Counted from the stretch's first letter, positions 10,118 through 21,433 are shown. The stretch: DNA of 64,000 nt from Symbiodinium sp. CCMP2592 (GCA_905221615.1 CAJNDT010006007.1:104501-168500), one strand, 5' to 3'. Numbers and translations: made by a program. Notes: generated by a model not told the origin, from the sequence alone.

Positions 10118-10945
10118 CTAGCCCGCGCGAAGACGCGCGAAGCGCGCGCGCGAAGCGCGAAGCCGCGCGAAGCCGCTAGCCCGCGCGAAGACGCGCGAAG
10201 CGCGCGCGCGTGAAGCGCGAAGCCGCGCGAAGCCGCGCGAAGCCGGCGCGAGGCGCGCGAAGCGCGCGAAGCCGCGCGAAGCGCGCGCGAAGCGCGGCGC
10301 GCGAAGCACGCGCGAAGCCGCGCGAAGCGCGCGCGAAGCGCGCGGCGCGCGAAGCGCGCGAAGCCGCGCGAAGCGCACGCGAAGCGCGGGCGCGCGAAGC
10401 CGCGCGAAGCGCGCGAAGCCGTGCGAAGCGCGCGAAGCCGCGCGAAGCGCGCGCGAAGCCGTGCGAAGCGCGAAGCGGCGCGAAGCCGGGCGCGCGCACA
10501 CGCACGAAGCCTCGCGAAGCAGCCTGCGCGAAGCCGCGCGAAGCCACGCGAAGCGCGCGAAGCCGCTATAAAGCCGCGCGAAACCGAGCCCGCGCAGGGG
10601 CACGCGCGAAGCCATGCGAAGCAGCCCGCGCGAAGCCGCGTGCGCAGGTGTGCGCACGCAGAGTGCGCGCAGGTGCACGCACGAAGCCACGCGAAGCAGC
10701 CCGCGCGCGAAGCTGCGTGAAGCCGTGCGAAGCCGTGCGCGAAGGTGCGCGCACGCAGGTGCGCAAAGCCGGCGTCTGGTGCGCGAAGCCGCACGAAACA
10801 TACCCAGATGCGCGCGCGAAGCATGCGCCGAGTCACGCGAAGCAGCTCTCGTGAAGCCGCGCGAAGCCGGCGCGAGCCGTGCAAAGCACGTGCGAAGCCA
10901 CGCCAGCAGCCTGCATGCGCTTCGCTTCGCGCGAAGCCGCATGTG
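10118..10945 (+). repeat. GCGCGAAGC minisatellite, left array
   Basis: Degenerate tandem units of 7-10 bases built on CGCGAAGC. They give Arg/Ala-rich open frames on both strands that are not genes. Confidence 0.85.
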
Positions 10946-11406
10946 TATGTGCATGTGTGTCTGTGTGTCTGTGGTGATTTGTATATGTATGTATGAAATC
11001 CCCTCATCCGTTTAATAAAACGACGATCCATCGCTGGCCGCGAAGGTGCAAAACAAAACAAGCGAGCTCTGGATCTGCCTGCACAGGGAGTGAAGCTGAC
11101 ACGTGGGAGAGAGAGAAAGTGATCGAGTCTGTAGAGGGCAACCACATCATTACCCAACATAGCTCGGTGGGGTGAGCGACAAGGAACATCATCAAGATCA
11201 AATCCCCACGCAAGTAGTAGTAGCAGTAGTTGTAGTAGTAGCAGCAGTAGCAGTAGTGGTAAGTAGCACGACATCAAGGGAGCTGGTGCTCGCCTCTTCG
11301 AGCATATCAGTCATAGGGTCAATCGAGTCAGTTTCACACCAAGTGCGTGCACCGCGGCAATCGCCCGCAATGTGCTGAGCCCGGTCGCACAGCGTTCAAT
11401 TGAAAA

Positions 11407-11499
<93 letters not shown>
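11407..11499 (+). repeat. (AGT)n microsatellite
   Basis: About 31 perfect trinucleotide units. A shorter impure GTA/GCA tract lies at 11213-11262. Confidence 0.95.
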
Positions 11500-12042
11500 G
11501 GCCTGTAATCACTCACCTGGCATGTCTACATACCACAGACATGCGTCGGGCCGGGACGCAGCGCATGTCACCTTGCCGCCGGAGCTGCGCCGTCGAGTCG
11601 ACGCTATCGCCGAACTCGTGCCTGCCGTTCTATCACAGCACGGCAGCTACGTATAGTCAACGGGCTCAGTTCATGTTGACCATACTAGCAGATCAATGTA
11701 TAACACAGATGAGGAAATGCTGTGCCATCTGTGCCACAAGCAGGACCTCGCACGACACGAATCAGCATACACGCAGAGACAAAGCTCCAAGCTACAGCCA
11801 GCCAAAGCACAAGCATTCTCCTAGTTGTAGGTCTGCCAGCCTTCGTCATGGTGAAGCGAGCCGCGAAATGCATGCTGTGCAGCAAAACGCGCGCTCTGCG
11901 CGAAGTCAAGAAGGAAAGCCTGCTGGAGGCTGCGAAGGCAGCTGCGAAGAAGCCACTTCCGAGGCGGTGGGGGTCGACCTCGTTTGCATCGGGTCTGCAC
12001 GTTAATTACCTGTTAGCTTACGTTGGAGTCAGGACAACAGTA

Positions 12043-13190
12043 CTGTGAAAGGCCGCGGCGAGGGAGGTCTCTGCAGAGGCCGCCTATCAGGACTCTTTGC
12101 AGGGTTTAGGGGTCTTGGTTCATGGGTTCCTGTTGGAGGAGGTGTCATGTCCTTGGCATAATTCTGTCGTTTCTCAGCATCATCCCGGAAGACAGTGACG
12201 GGGATGTTTGATCTTGGCTCCTTGTTCAGAGGGTTTTGGGGTTTTGGTTCATGGGTTCCTGCTGGAGGAGGTGTCATGTGGAGTCGGGGTTGGCTTACTG
12301 TGAAGGCAGAAGCGTCAACATGAAACGATGACGGTCTAATCGCACTCGAAAACACATCAGCATCAGCAGCGCTTGTAACCTTACCACATTTACCATTTGC
12401 TTCGTCCATCCCGGGTTGGGCAGCCATACAGCGGTGACTTCTCATGTTGCAATCACGCAGATCTGCCCAACTCACTGCAGTTGATTCTACTGCTAAGAGC
12501 ACCCCATCCAAGCGCAGCACATGGCTTACGTCGTGCGTGAAGCGCTCCGGCTCTTCTTTTCCGCGCTCCAGCTCAGAGGAACTTGCCCAGCGTCGGGTCT
12601 TCGTGGAAGACAGTAACGCCGATGTTTGATCTTGCCCCCCTGTTCTACTGCGAAAGGTCGCGGCGATGGAGGTCTCGACAGAGGCCGCCCATCAGGACTC
12701 TTTGCAGGGTTTAGGGTCTTGGTTCATGGGTTCCTGCTGGAGGAGGTGTCATGTCCTTGGCATAATTACGTCATTTCTCCGGATCATCGTGGAAGACAGT
12801 GACGGGGATGTTTGATCTTGGCTCCTTGTTCAGAGGGTTTTGGGGTCTTGGTTCATGGGTTCTGGTGGAGGAGGTGTCATGTGGAGTCGGGGTTGGCTTA
12901 TTGTGAAGTGAAGGTAGAAGCGTCAACATGAAACGATGACGGTCTAATCGCAGTCGAAAACACATCAGCAGCAGCGATTGTAACCTTACCACATTTACCA
13001 TTTGCTTCGTCCATCTCGGGTTGGGCAGACATGCAGCTGCGAGTTCTCATGTTGCAATCGCGCAGACCTGCCCAACTAACTGCAGCTGATTCTACTGCTA
13101 AGAAAGGGCAGCGCATGGCCTACGTGGTGCATGAAGCGCTCTTGCTCTTCTTTTCCACGCTTCAGCTCAGAGGAACTTGCCCGGCGTCGG
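12043..13190 (+). repeat. Two tandem copies of a unit of about 600 bp inside INS-1
   Basis: 12043-12647 and 12648-13190 share GGTTCATGGGTTCCTG, GGAGGAGGTGTCATGT and a later block with CATTTACCATTTGCTTCGTCC. Each copy also holds an internal repeat of the GGTTCATGGG segment. No coding function is recognised. The second copy ends in a stretch (13190-13560) without features other than an (AT)n tract at 13525-13550. Confidence 0.65.
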
Positions 13191-13562
13191 GAGGAGGTGC
13201 TCGCCAGCTTGGGCAGCTGGTGCCAAGCACTCAAGGCTGGGTTAAGGTAACGATAATTATAATTACTTATAACCCGCAATTAAGGTACTTATAACCTTAT
13301 ACTTTATAAGTCCCATGATCCTCCTAGGGTTCTCAGGTTGTTCAAAATTTTTTTAGAGGTCAACGGCGCCATATGGATTTCGGAACTACTTCGAGTCGAC
13401 TACAGACCAACGTGTGCTTGCAAGCCGGCCAGCCTCGGTAAACGTCCCAAGTTCGGAGTATGCAGCTTCACATGAAGAATACATTCGTTGAAACAACACT
13501 TTTAGGATGCATGCACGTGGGCTCATATATATATATATATATATATATATGCACGCACAAAG

Positions 13563-14675
13563 TCCCGCGCGAAACCCGCGCGAAGAGCGCGTGTGAAGTG
13601 CACGAAGCGCGGGGCGTGCGAAGGGCGCGAAGCGCGCAAAAAGCCGCGCGAAGAGCCGCGCGAAGCCAACCGAAGGGTGCGAAGCGGCGCGAAGCGGCGC
13701 GAAGCCGCGCGAGAGGCGCGCGAGAGGCGCGTGAGATGCGCGAAGCGGCGCGAAGCGCGCGAAGCAGCGCGAAGCGCGCGAAACGCGCGAAGCGCGCGAA
13801 GGTGCGCGGAGGCGCGCGAGAGGCGCGAAGCGGCGCAAAGCGCGCGAAGGAGCGCGGAGGCGCGCGGAGCGGCACGAAGCGCGCGAAGCGCGCGAAGCCC
13901 GCGAAGGTGCGCGGAGGCGCGGGGAGGCGCGCGGAGCGCGCGAAGCGCGCGAAGCCGCGCGAAGCGCGCGAAGGCGCGCGGAGGGGTGCCATCAGAGGCG
14001 CGCGAGAGGCGCAAAGCGGGCGCGGAGGGGTGCCATCAGAGGCGCGCGAGAGGCGCAAAGCCGGCGCGGAGGGGCGCCAAAGGCGCGCGAGATGCGCGAA
14101 GCGGCGCGAAGCGCGCGAAGCGCGTGAAGCCGCGCGAAGCGCGCGAAGGCGCGCGGAGGGGTGCCATCAGAGGCGCGCGAGAGGCGCGAAGCGGGCGCGG
14201 AGGGGCGCCAGAGGCGCGCGAGAGGCGCGAAGCGGCGCGAAGCGCGCGAAGCCGCGCGAAGCCACGCGAAGCGCGCGAAGAGGCGCCAGAGGCGCGCGAG
14301 AGGCGCGAAGCGCGCGAAGCGCGCGAAGGCGCGCGGAGGCGCGCGGAGGCGCGCGGAGGCGCGAAGCGCGCGAGGCCGCGCGAAGCCACGCGAAGCGCGC
14401 GAAGAGGCGCCAGAGGCGCGCGAGAGGCGCGAAGCGCGCGAAGCGCGCGAAGCGCGCGAAGGCGCGCGGAGGCGTGCGGAGGTGCGAAGCGCGCGAGGCC
14501 GCGCGAAGCGCGCGAAGCCACGCGAAGCGCGCGAAGAGGCGCCAGAGGCGCGCGAGAGGCGCGAAGCGCACGAAGCGCGCGAAGGCGCGCGGAGGCACGA
14601 AGCGCGCGAGGCCGCGCGAAGCCACGCGAAGCGCGCGAAGGCGCGCGAAACGTGCGAAGCGCGCGAAGCGCGTAG
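13563..14675 (+). repeat. GCGCGAAGC/GGCGCGCGG minisatellite, right array
   Basis: Longer, more complex version of the left array, mixing CGCGAAGC with GGCGCGAGAGG and GCGCGGAGG units, including higher-order repeats of about 120 bp (GAGGCGCCAGAGGCGCG recurs). Same orientation as the left array. Confidence 0.8.
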
Positions 14676-14698
14676 GGCGCGCCCCAGGGGGACCATAT

Positions 14699-15031
14699 TC
14701 TTATGATGTCACTGTTGCGCTGCTCCCCAGGGAATCCTCTAAGGATGGCAAGAAGCGGTTTGCTCCGACCAAGAAGCATCCGAGTGAGCGTGAACAGAAG
14801 GTTGGCAAAGGTGACGGAGGCAAGGGTTCTGGCAAAGGCAAGGGCAAGCGTCCAGCATGGCAGCCAAGTGTGCCGGAGGCTATACGCAAACTCGACAAGA
14901 AGCGCATTTGTTTCTCCAGGAATCTGCCTTGTGGTTGCACCCTTGACCCGTGCCCGAAAGGTCTTCATGTTTGCGCACTGTGTTTCTCCCCCGACCATGG
15001 CATCCAGGAGTGTCCACAGCGCAAAAAGTGA
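14699..15031 (+). pseudogene. SDR-3 Gag, C-terminal zinc-finger part
   Basis: Continues Gag after INS-1 from the SYD motif. A Lys/Gly-rich stretch (GKGDGGKGSGKGKGK) is followed by the Cys/His module shared by all copies: C and C in FSRNLPCGCTLDPC, then KGLHVCALC and HGIQEC. The module resembles a CCCH finger followed by a knuckle and probably binds RNA. It ends with TGA at 15029-15031, after which ORF3 continues in the same frame. Confidence 0.75.
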
Positions 15032-15034
15032 CAT
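15029..15034 (+). promoter_or_regulatory. Candidate UGA readthrough site, SDR-3 Gag/ORF3
   Basis: TGA CAT. ORF3 lies in the same frame with no other stop between. See the Gag-Pol readthrough finding. Confidence 0.5.
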
Positions 15035-18000
15035 CCGCGCCACACTGCGGATGTGCATATGGTGACCGATGACGGAGAGGGCATCGCAGCAACAATTGCC
15101 GCGACCTCGACTGGAGGTCAAGACTACCCATTGCATGATAGCAGCTTGGTTGCACCGACCGGGTCAGAACTCGTTGTGTCAGAGCATCCAGCTGAAAAAT
15201 TTTCTGCAAAGTGTGAGCCTCCTGTGCTGGCTGACATCTTGAAATTAATTACACTTTTGGAGTCTGAGAAACCTTCACGAGGTCAATCTTCTGAGAACAC
15301 CTTTTCTTGGACTTCAGGCGCATACGCTAAAGGTCCTTTGCGAGGGCTTCGGAAACATGCTTCTGTTTTCCCCGCTTGTACGCGCATGCTTTACAGGCTT
15401 GTGCTCCAAGCTTTTCCGGAGGCCGATTTTGGCGCGGTTGCAGTTTTTAAGTATTTGCGAACACCTCTACATGTCGACATTAACAACTCTCCGGGATCGG
15501 TAAATTACTTGATTCCTGTGTCCTCTTTCACAGGTGGCGAGGTGTGGCAAGAAGGACAGGGATCCGTTGTTGTGCGCGATGAGTTGGGCCATCCACTCAT
15601 GGGCTCGCTCCTTCCGGTTGCAGATGGGCCCTGTGTCGTAGATCCGCGACGCACCCATTGTACCATGCCGTGGGTCGGTGAGCGAGTGCTTCTCGTTGCA
15701 TTTAAGCCTGCGCACACTCGTGATTTGTCCATAGCCTTCAAGCAGCAACTCCAGAGCTTAGGCTTTCCGAGCCGGGCATTAGGTTTGTGTGCGTCGGAGG
15801 CAAATTTGTTGCCTCCATCACCGCCTCTGCCAGAGGCCAGCTTGCTGCCGATGAGACCGGTTCTTCCGAACTCTGATGTCGTTTGGAACGACCCCCTTGT
15901 TATCGAGCTCTTTGCGGGCAACGGCCGTGTCACTGCTTGCCTCAAGCAGTTGGGACTTTCGGCTGCTGGGGTTGACCGTGATCCTAGTAAGTCCGTGTCC
16001 TTCTGTCTACCGGCGGACTTCACCTCGGCTCGAGGCCAGAAGCTGTGCAAGGAGTGGCTCGCCTCTCCTAGATTGGCCGGCATTTTTGCTACGCCCCCAG
16101 CCTTCACTGCTGCCAATGCTGATGCAATCACATTCTTGTTGCATGCGTTGTCCACAGCCTTGACCAATGGAGTCCTTTGTGCCGTCGCGAATCCTCGACA
16201 AAGTCGCTTCTGGCAAAACCCTCAGTGGAGGGCCGTTGCCTCCTCTTTTCGTTTTGTTGCCTGCCAGGAGTGTACCTTCGGCGGCAGACATGACGATCAC
16301 ACCGTTTTCGCAGTGTCAGATAGTGGCTTTGACAAGTTGGCTCGTTCCTGCCCCGGCCCTCCGTGCAAAGTCTTGAATCGCTGCCCCGATCCTGGCACCG
16401 GTTACCCTGCTCACCTCGCAATGCAAGTAGCATGCTGCTTCGCCGAAGTTTTCGTCAAGAAAGGTTGGCAACCGCCTAGCCAATGTTTCGATGCATTCGA
16501 CCCTCGACTTCAGGTGCCGATGTCACGCGCTCTAGCAGGTGCTCAGCCTCCGGCTAGCAAGATTCCTCCGCTCGTCCCGGAACATAAGCGTGTGGTCGTG
16601 CTTCGCCACCCGCCTGGCCTCCAACTGCCGTGCCAGCCCATGCAGCGTCTTACTACAGATTGGCTCGTGCCTCAGGGGTGCCATGCTCCCTGCGCCTGCA
16701 TTCCTGCGAAATCCCAGCTTCTCAGGCACGTGCCGATAGGTCAAAGTGGGGGCGACGAGACTGTGAAAGTAGGTTTGTGGGAAATGGCTTGGGGAATTCC
16801 TTGGGACCCAGAAGAGTTTATGAAGACGGCCAATGAGTCCAGCCATCCTCGGACCATTGGATCTGTGCTCCCTCAGCCACTCAAGGATTCTCTTGATGCA
16901 TTGGACGAGAAGAATGACGCCGAAGTAACCGAGCTTAGAGCTAGGGTTATTAAGGAATGGGTTCACCTTTCGGTTTCCCTTGCTCAGGATGAAGCAAAGC
17001 TGAAAGCAAGCATGCACCCTGACGTCCGTGCTATCACCGAACCGAAACGCATCTTGTTGTGGGAGTCTCTGATGGCGAAGTACGCTTATCCTGACCCTGG
17101 AGTGTCCAGTCTCCTCAAGGAAGGGATTCCCTTAGTGGGTCACGCGCCCATCTCGGGTGTCTTTAAGCCGAAGTTCAAACCTATGCAAGCCACGCCAGAG
17201 CGAGTGCGTGAGGATTTTCATGATTTTCGGAAAAAGGTCCATAAGTCCCTTAAACCCCAGGAGCACTCCCTAATGTCCGAAGTTTTTGAAAAGACTAAGA
17301 AAGAGCTAGAGGCGGGCTGGATCATTGGCCCTCTTTGCGAATCCAACTTGTGCTCAGGAACTTTGGTGAGCAGGCGGTTCGGATTGCGGCAAGGCCCGAA
17401 GGTTAGGTGCATTGACAACTTGACTTCGTCTGGGGTAAACTTAGCAGTGCAGGCTTATGAAGCTCCCCAACCGCAGTCCACTGATGTGGTGGCTTCCACG
17501 TGCCAGCGTCTTCTTAGGTACATCAAAAGGAAATTAGGCAAGGCCGTCTTCAACCTTTTGGGAAAGGCTTTTGATCTTACCGCTGCTTATAGGCAGCTAC
17601 CGGTGCACCCGGGCAGCGAGTGGGCTTCATACATTTGCTTGGTCCATCCGGAGACTCATGAGAGAGTGTACTTCCGCATGAGGGCGATGCCATTCGGCTC
17701 TTCCATGGCGGTGTATAGTTTCTTGAGAATCAGCCACTCGCTCTGGTTCTTAGGAACCAAAGCCCTCCTTCTGCCCTGGTCGTCGTTTTTCGATGACTAT
17801 ATAACATTTGCCACTTCCGGCCAAGCTCTCTGTCGGCGGAATCGTCTGTCACTGCAATGTTCAAGTTACTTGGATGGGCCTTCGCTGAGTCCGGTGACAA
17901 ATCGCATGACTTTGCAAAATGCTTCACTGCATTGGGAATAGTTGCTGACCTGAGTCAGGTTCACGACGGGGTGATTTACTTCAAGAATACGGAAAAGCGT

Positions 18001-18787
18001 ATTGAGGAAATCAAATCCTTTGTGCAAAGTAAAGGTGTTGGAGGACGGCCGTCTTCCACATCATGAAGCGCTTCGCCTCAGAGGGAGGTGTCAGTTTGCA
18101 GATTCGCAAATCTTCGGCCGCGCTGGGAAGAAGTGTCTAGGATTGATCACTGCACACGCCTATGGTCTCGAGGAGGCTATCAGTCACGAGCTTCGCGTGT
18201 CGCTTGAAAGGTTTCTGCAAAGGCTTGAGTGTGATGCACCGCGACTTATCAAGATCCTTGAAGGCGGGTTCTGGAAGGTGTACACGGACGCATCCTACGA
18301 GCCGGGTGCGACCACGAGTTACTGTGGAATAGGCGGTGTGTTGGTTGATCCTAGTGGTGTGCCTAGAAAGTTCTTTTCAGCTGTCTTGGACGATTCCCAA
18401 AAGATTTTCTTAGGCGAATCCAAGTCAGCCCAGATCATTTTTCAAGCAGAATTGCTGGCGCTCACAATCGCTATGGATGCTTGGTCACACGACTTTAAAG
18501 GCTGCCCTGTAATTTTCTTCGTGGACAATAACGGGGTTCGAGACATCACCATTTCGGGGCATGCGAAAGCGTCGATAGCCAGGCGACTATTGGAGATCTT
18601 CTTGCAATTGGAGCATGATGCTTCAGTCGTGCCTTGGTACGCGAGGGTACCCTCACCTTCAAACCCCGCAGATGAACCTTCGCGGATCGAATGCAAAAGC
18701 CTGTGCCTCTTGGGCACTCATCTTGAAAGATCCACCGTGGGCGGCCTCATCACCGCTTGCTTGAAGAAAGTACAGGGACTCCGGTGA
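15032..18787 (+). pseudogene. SDR-3 ORF3: dioxygenase, degenerate methyltransferase, RT, RNase H
   Basis: Open from the Gag stop to 17941, then two frameshifts (near 17820 and 18020) before the RNase H frame that ends at 18787. The oxygenase has LHVDINN (HxD), FTGGEVW and RRTHCTMPWVGERVLLV (His, Arg), all intact. The methyltransferase keeps motif I (IELFAGNGRVT), but motif IV reads ATPPAFTAA, so the Cys is lost, and motif VI is ANPRQ instead of ENP. RT has FDLTAAYRQL, MPFGSSMAV and FFDDYITF. RNase H has VYTDASYEPG, FFVDNNG and SNPADEPSR. The combination suggests this lineage lost methyl transfer but kept the oxygenase until recently. Confidence 0.8.
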
Positions 18788-18836
18788 GTCTGCAGTCACT
18801 GGACGAAGCTAATGGATTCCTTAAATAGGTTAAGTT

Positions 18837-19136
18837 GGGGTGAAAGTCAGCAGGGCCCCTCCTAGAGGGCTGCAACTCCCTGCGTGCAATTAGTGTAGAA
18901 GAATGCCAGCCTGGCATGTAGCTAGTGTACTCGTGCTGAAGCAGCACACACGCATCTGACATCCCATCGTCACCGAAGGAAAAGTCTTCCGAGTGCGATC
19001 CGCAGTTTGCGGGTTTCGGTACAAGCAGTCATGTCAACCTTGTTGCATCAAGCTTTTCAAATCTTATTGCAGCTCGAGGGCTAAAGCACTTAAAGTTTTC
19101 TTGCAGCTGTTTGGTCCAAGTCGTTCGGCTCGAGAG
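18837..19136 (+). repeat. SDR-3 B1 repeat
   Basis: 300 bp, repeated at 19407-19706, exactly 570 bp apart, with a few substitutions. It starts 50 bases after the ORF3 stop. Confidence 0.9.
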
Positions 19137-19369
19137 AACCACGCAGTCTCGCCCCGAGATAGTGGGTTCTCTTGAGCCTGAGCGAAGGCCCTCGCGTGGG
19201 CCGCCTTGGACAAACTTAGGAAAAACCTTCTTGTGCCAGCATGATTTTCTTGATGCACTTCCTTTGTTTTCTTGAAGCTTTTTGCAAACCTCTTTGCGGT
19301 TCCGGTCAGTTCGTGCAATGCCATCTCACATGCAGAGTTGTGTGCTCAAGCCGAGCAAAAATTTTTGTC
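19137..19369 (+). repeat. SDR-3 A2 repeat
   Basis: 233-bp copy of A1 (5957-6189). A 37-bp spacer beginning with a C-rich tract (CCACTTACCCGCCC) follows, up to B2. Confidence 0.9.
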
Positions 19370-19406
19370 CCACTTACCCGCCCTGACACTGGCGTGGTGC
19401 TCTTGA

Positions 19407-19706
19407 GGGGTGAAAGTCAGCAGGGCCCCTCCTAGAGGGCTGCAACTCCCTGCGTGCAATTAGTGTAGAAGAATGCCAGCCTGGCATGTAGCTAGTGTAC
19501 TTGTGCTGAAGCAGCACACACGCATCTGACATCCCATCGTCACCGAAGGAAAAGTCTTCCGAGTGCGATCCGCAGTTTGCGAGTTTCGGTACAAGCAGTC
19601 ATGTCAACCTTGTTGCATCAAGCTTTTCAAATCTTATTGCAGCTCGAGGGCTAAAGCACTTAAAGTTTTCTTGCAGCTGTTTGGTCCAAGTCGTTCGGCT
19701 CGAGAG
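19407..19706 (+). repeat. SDR-3 B2 repeat (element right end)
   Basis: Second copy of B. It ends at CGAGAG/GAA, after which the SDR-2 A2 sequence resumes with its T-rich end. Confidence 0.9.
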
Positions 19707-19745
19707 AAAAATTCTTTTTACCCACCCGCCCGCCCGGGAGTATGA
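19707..19745 (+). repeat. SDR-2 A2 end and C-tract, left LINE target duplication
   Basis: AAAATTCTTTTTA, then a C-rich tract (19721-19737), as at the A2/B2 border of other SDR copies. GCCCGGGAGTATGA (19732-19745) nearly matches GCCCGGGGGTATGA at 33616-33629 (13 of 14) and is the likely target-site duplication of the LINE. Confidence 0.6.
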
Positions 19746-20518
19746 AGCCTCTCTGGCTCGAAATGAGTTTGAAGTCTGTAGGGGGCTCGGGACGGCGCAT
19801 GGTGAGCACAGTTTTTCATTGCGTTTTCAAGGCGCTTTTGATTGGCTGGAACGACTGCGCAGTCCCAGACTCCATATGGTGTAAGACACTCTGCAGCACC
19901 CGACAGATGCATGAGAATCAGCAGATCAAGTGGAACACAGGGCCAACTTGGCCCGAGAGAGCTGACCTCGCTCAGCAGCGAGCTGAGCCTGATACTGCAC
20001 TTGCCGGAGCGCATAGTGACTGGCATAGTGAATACAGTCATTTTTGGGGCTTATTCGATGAACAGCAACACCTTGACTCACATGATGAACTGCATGGATT
20101 TTGGCATGGGCATGGTTGCGATTTTCATGCTTCTTTTCATGATGATTCTTATTCCGGTTTTCGAGCAGCTCTTTTACAGACGACAATACGCCAGCCAGGG
20201 CCGGTCCCAAGTCCGGCGGCGCAACAGGACCATCCTTACGACGACGACATCTTTCCTGAGCGCAGAGGCGAGGGTAGGCGGGAACCACAGCCCGCCCGAA
20301 ACCATCACAGTGATTTTTCCGAGCTTCCGAGGGTGAAGCCAGTGGCCAAAGGACATTCATATACGGTCAAGCGTGCCTACAAACGAGCATGCCAAAGAGC
20401 CGTGTCATCACAGACAGGACACACTTGGTACAAAGGCCGGTGGCTCTCAGCAGCCGCCCTTTGTGGACAGTACGTTCCCTCAACTGAGGTGCCGGAACCT
20501 CCCAAGCATAGTCAATGA
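19742..20518 (+). CDS. LINE first ORF, unknown N-terminal region
   Basis: 258 residues. The N-terminal part is Asp/His-rich without a recognised domain. The last 60 residues (VKRAYKRACQRAV...TWYKGRW) form a basic helix and a Trp-rich segment just before the endonuclease. The TGA at 20516-20518 is followed in the same frame by the endonuclease, so this may be one ORF with an acquired stop or a readthrough arrangement. The first ATG lies inside the candidate target duplication, so the true start may be further in. Confidence 0.5.
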   Translation: MKPLWLEMSLKSVGGSGRRMVSTVFHCVFKALLIGWNDCAVPDSIWCKTLCSTRQMHENQQIKWNTGPTWPERADLAQQRAEPDTALAGAHSDWHSEYSHFWGLFDEQQHLDSHDELHGFWHGHGCDFHASFHDDSYSGFRAALLQTTIRQPGPVPSPAAQQDHPYDDDIFPERRGEGRREPQPARNHHSDFSELPRVKPVAKGHSYTVKRAYKRACQRAVSSQTGHTWYKGRWLSAAALCGQYVPSTEVPEPPKHSQ

Positions 20519-21433
20519 GCACGCAACCCTAGCGGCACTAGGCATTGCAAGCTTCTTTCCTGGAACTCAGGCGGCCTAGCAGCTAACAACTGGGACATCC
20601 TGCAGAACTGGTTAGCTGATCATGCAGTGCAGCTTTGTTGTATACAGGAAACGAGATGGAACATGGAGCAATTCTGGAGCAATGGACATTATCACGTCAT
20701 CCATCACGGCCAAGGCCGCTCAGGTGGACTTATGACGCTGATCCACAATGGGCTGGCTCTCAAGGGACAAATTCGGTCTGGTACCATGGCAAATGGCAGG
20801 ATCCAACACACCCGGATCTACGACCCGGACGGCGGTATTGACATCATAAACATGTATCAGCGGGTCTGGTCACATGGAGCCGTGGCAGACGTAACAGCTC
20901 AGCGAAAGACCGTCTGGAACGCGCTCAACACGTGCTTGGACGGGATCCCAGCGCGAAACCAAGTGTTGGTTTGCGGTGATTTCAACACACAGTTGCCGCA
21001 TTGCAAAGGGGTGACCGGCACAGCAGTCAGCAACACAACTTATCGAGACAAGAGAGATGAACATGAACTCCTTGACATTCTCCGATTACATGGACTGATT
21101 GCAGCCAACACCTTTCACGATGCCAAACAGTACACTTATTGTGGCTCAGGCTCCCGCTCCCAGATCGACTACCTCTTCATGCGCTCAAACCAGGCCCAGG
21201 GCCTCAGCAAGCGCGCGCATGGACTTCACAAATTCCCGTTGTTGGCAGCACGCGGTGAGGGCTATCATGTTCCTTTGCTGGCGCATGTCCCCAGGAGATG
21301 GCGCATTTGGCGCTACGACAGTGCACCTCGCCAACCACGTGGTCCCAGCAGGCCTGAACTACAACGTCATATCAAAGATCACGTGGCTCATGTCGAACAT
21401 TGCCTGCAGCAAGCCCTCGTGGCCCCCGTTTGA
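20519..21433 (+). pseudogene. LINE AP-endonuclease-like domain
   Basis: Exonuclease-endonuclease-phosphatase fold. Seen in order: SWNSGGLAANNWD, CIQETRW (metal-binding Glu), VCGDFNTQL (Asp and Asn of the GDFN motif), SQIDYLFMR, and GYHVPLLA at the usual place of the SDHxP motif. It nicks the target DNA to prime reverse transcription. The frame stops at 21433; the RT continues in another frame from about 21430, so a frameshift separates them. Confidence 0.75.

Larger units (their letters stand above)
10092..14698 (+). mobile_element. INS-1: 4.6-kb minisatellite-rich insertion with TIR-like ends and a 10-bp TSD
   Basis: The insertion is flanked by identical TCTTATGATG (10082-10091 and 14699-14708). 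Close to both ends lies an imperfect inverted repeat: ATGATCCGCCCTGGGG on the left, ATGGTCCCCCTGGGG on the complement of the right. Removing the insert and one TSD restores the SDR-3 Gag frame. A 10-bp TSD fits Mutator-like DNA transposons, but no transposase is visible. The interior is GCGCGAAGC minisatellite at both ends (same orientation), trinucleotide and AT repeats, and a duplicated unit of about 600 bp. It is probably non-autonomous. Confidence 0.65.
5957..19706 (+). mobile_element. SDR-3: full-length but decayed YR retrotransposon
   Basis: Both ends are defined. A1 is 5957-6189, B1 18837-19136, A2 19137-19369 and B2 19407-19706. The ends are uncertain by up to 3 bases because GAA is shared by target and element. 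Inside are ORF0, recombinase, Gag and ORF3 in the order of the other copies. Recombinase, Gag and ORF3 carry stops or frameshifts, and Gag is split by a 4.6-kb insertion. Without that insertion the element is about 9.1 kb. It lies in the A2 repeat of SDR-2. Confidence 0.85.

Noticed and set aside
10084-11277. Long Arg/Ala-rich open frames on both strands
   Set aside because: They are translations of the CGCGAAGC minisatellite in several frames at once, with no domain and no codon structure. The same applies to the frames at 13460-14700 and 14036-15136.
11334-11516. Poly-Ser, poly-Val and poly-Tyr frames
   Set aside because: Frames of the (AGT)n microsatellite.
19842-20336. Alternative LINE frame with a hydrophobic segment (MVAIFMLLFMMILIPVF)
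   Set aside because: The overlapping frame 19742-20518 leads directly into the endonuclease and ends with the basic and Trp-rich segment expected before it. The hydrophobic frame is a shadow.
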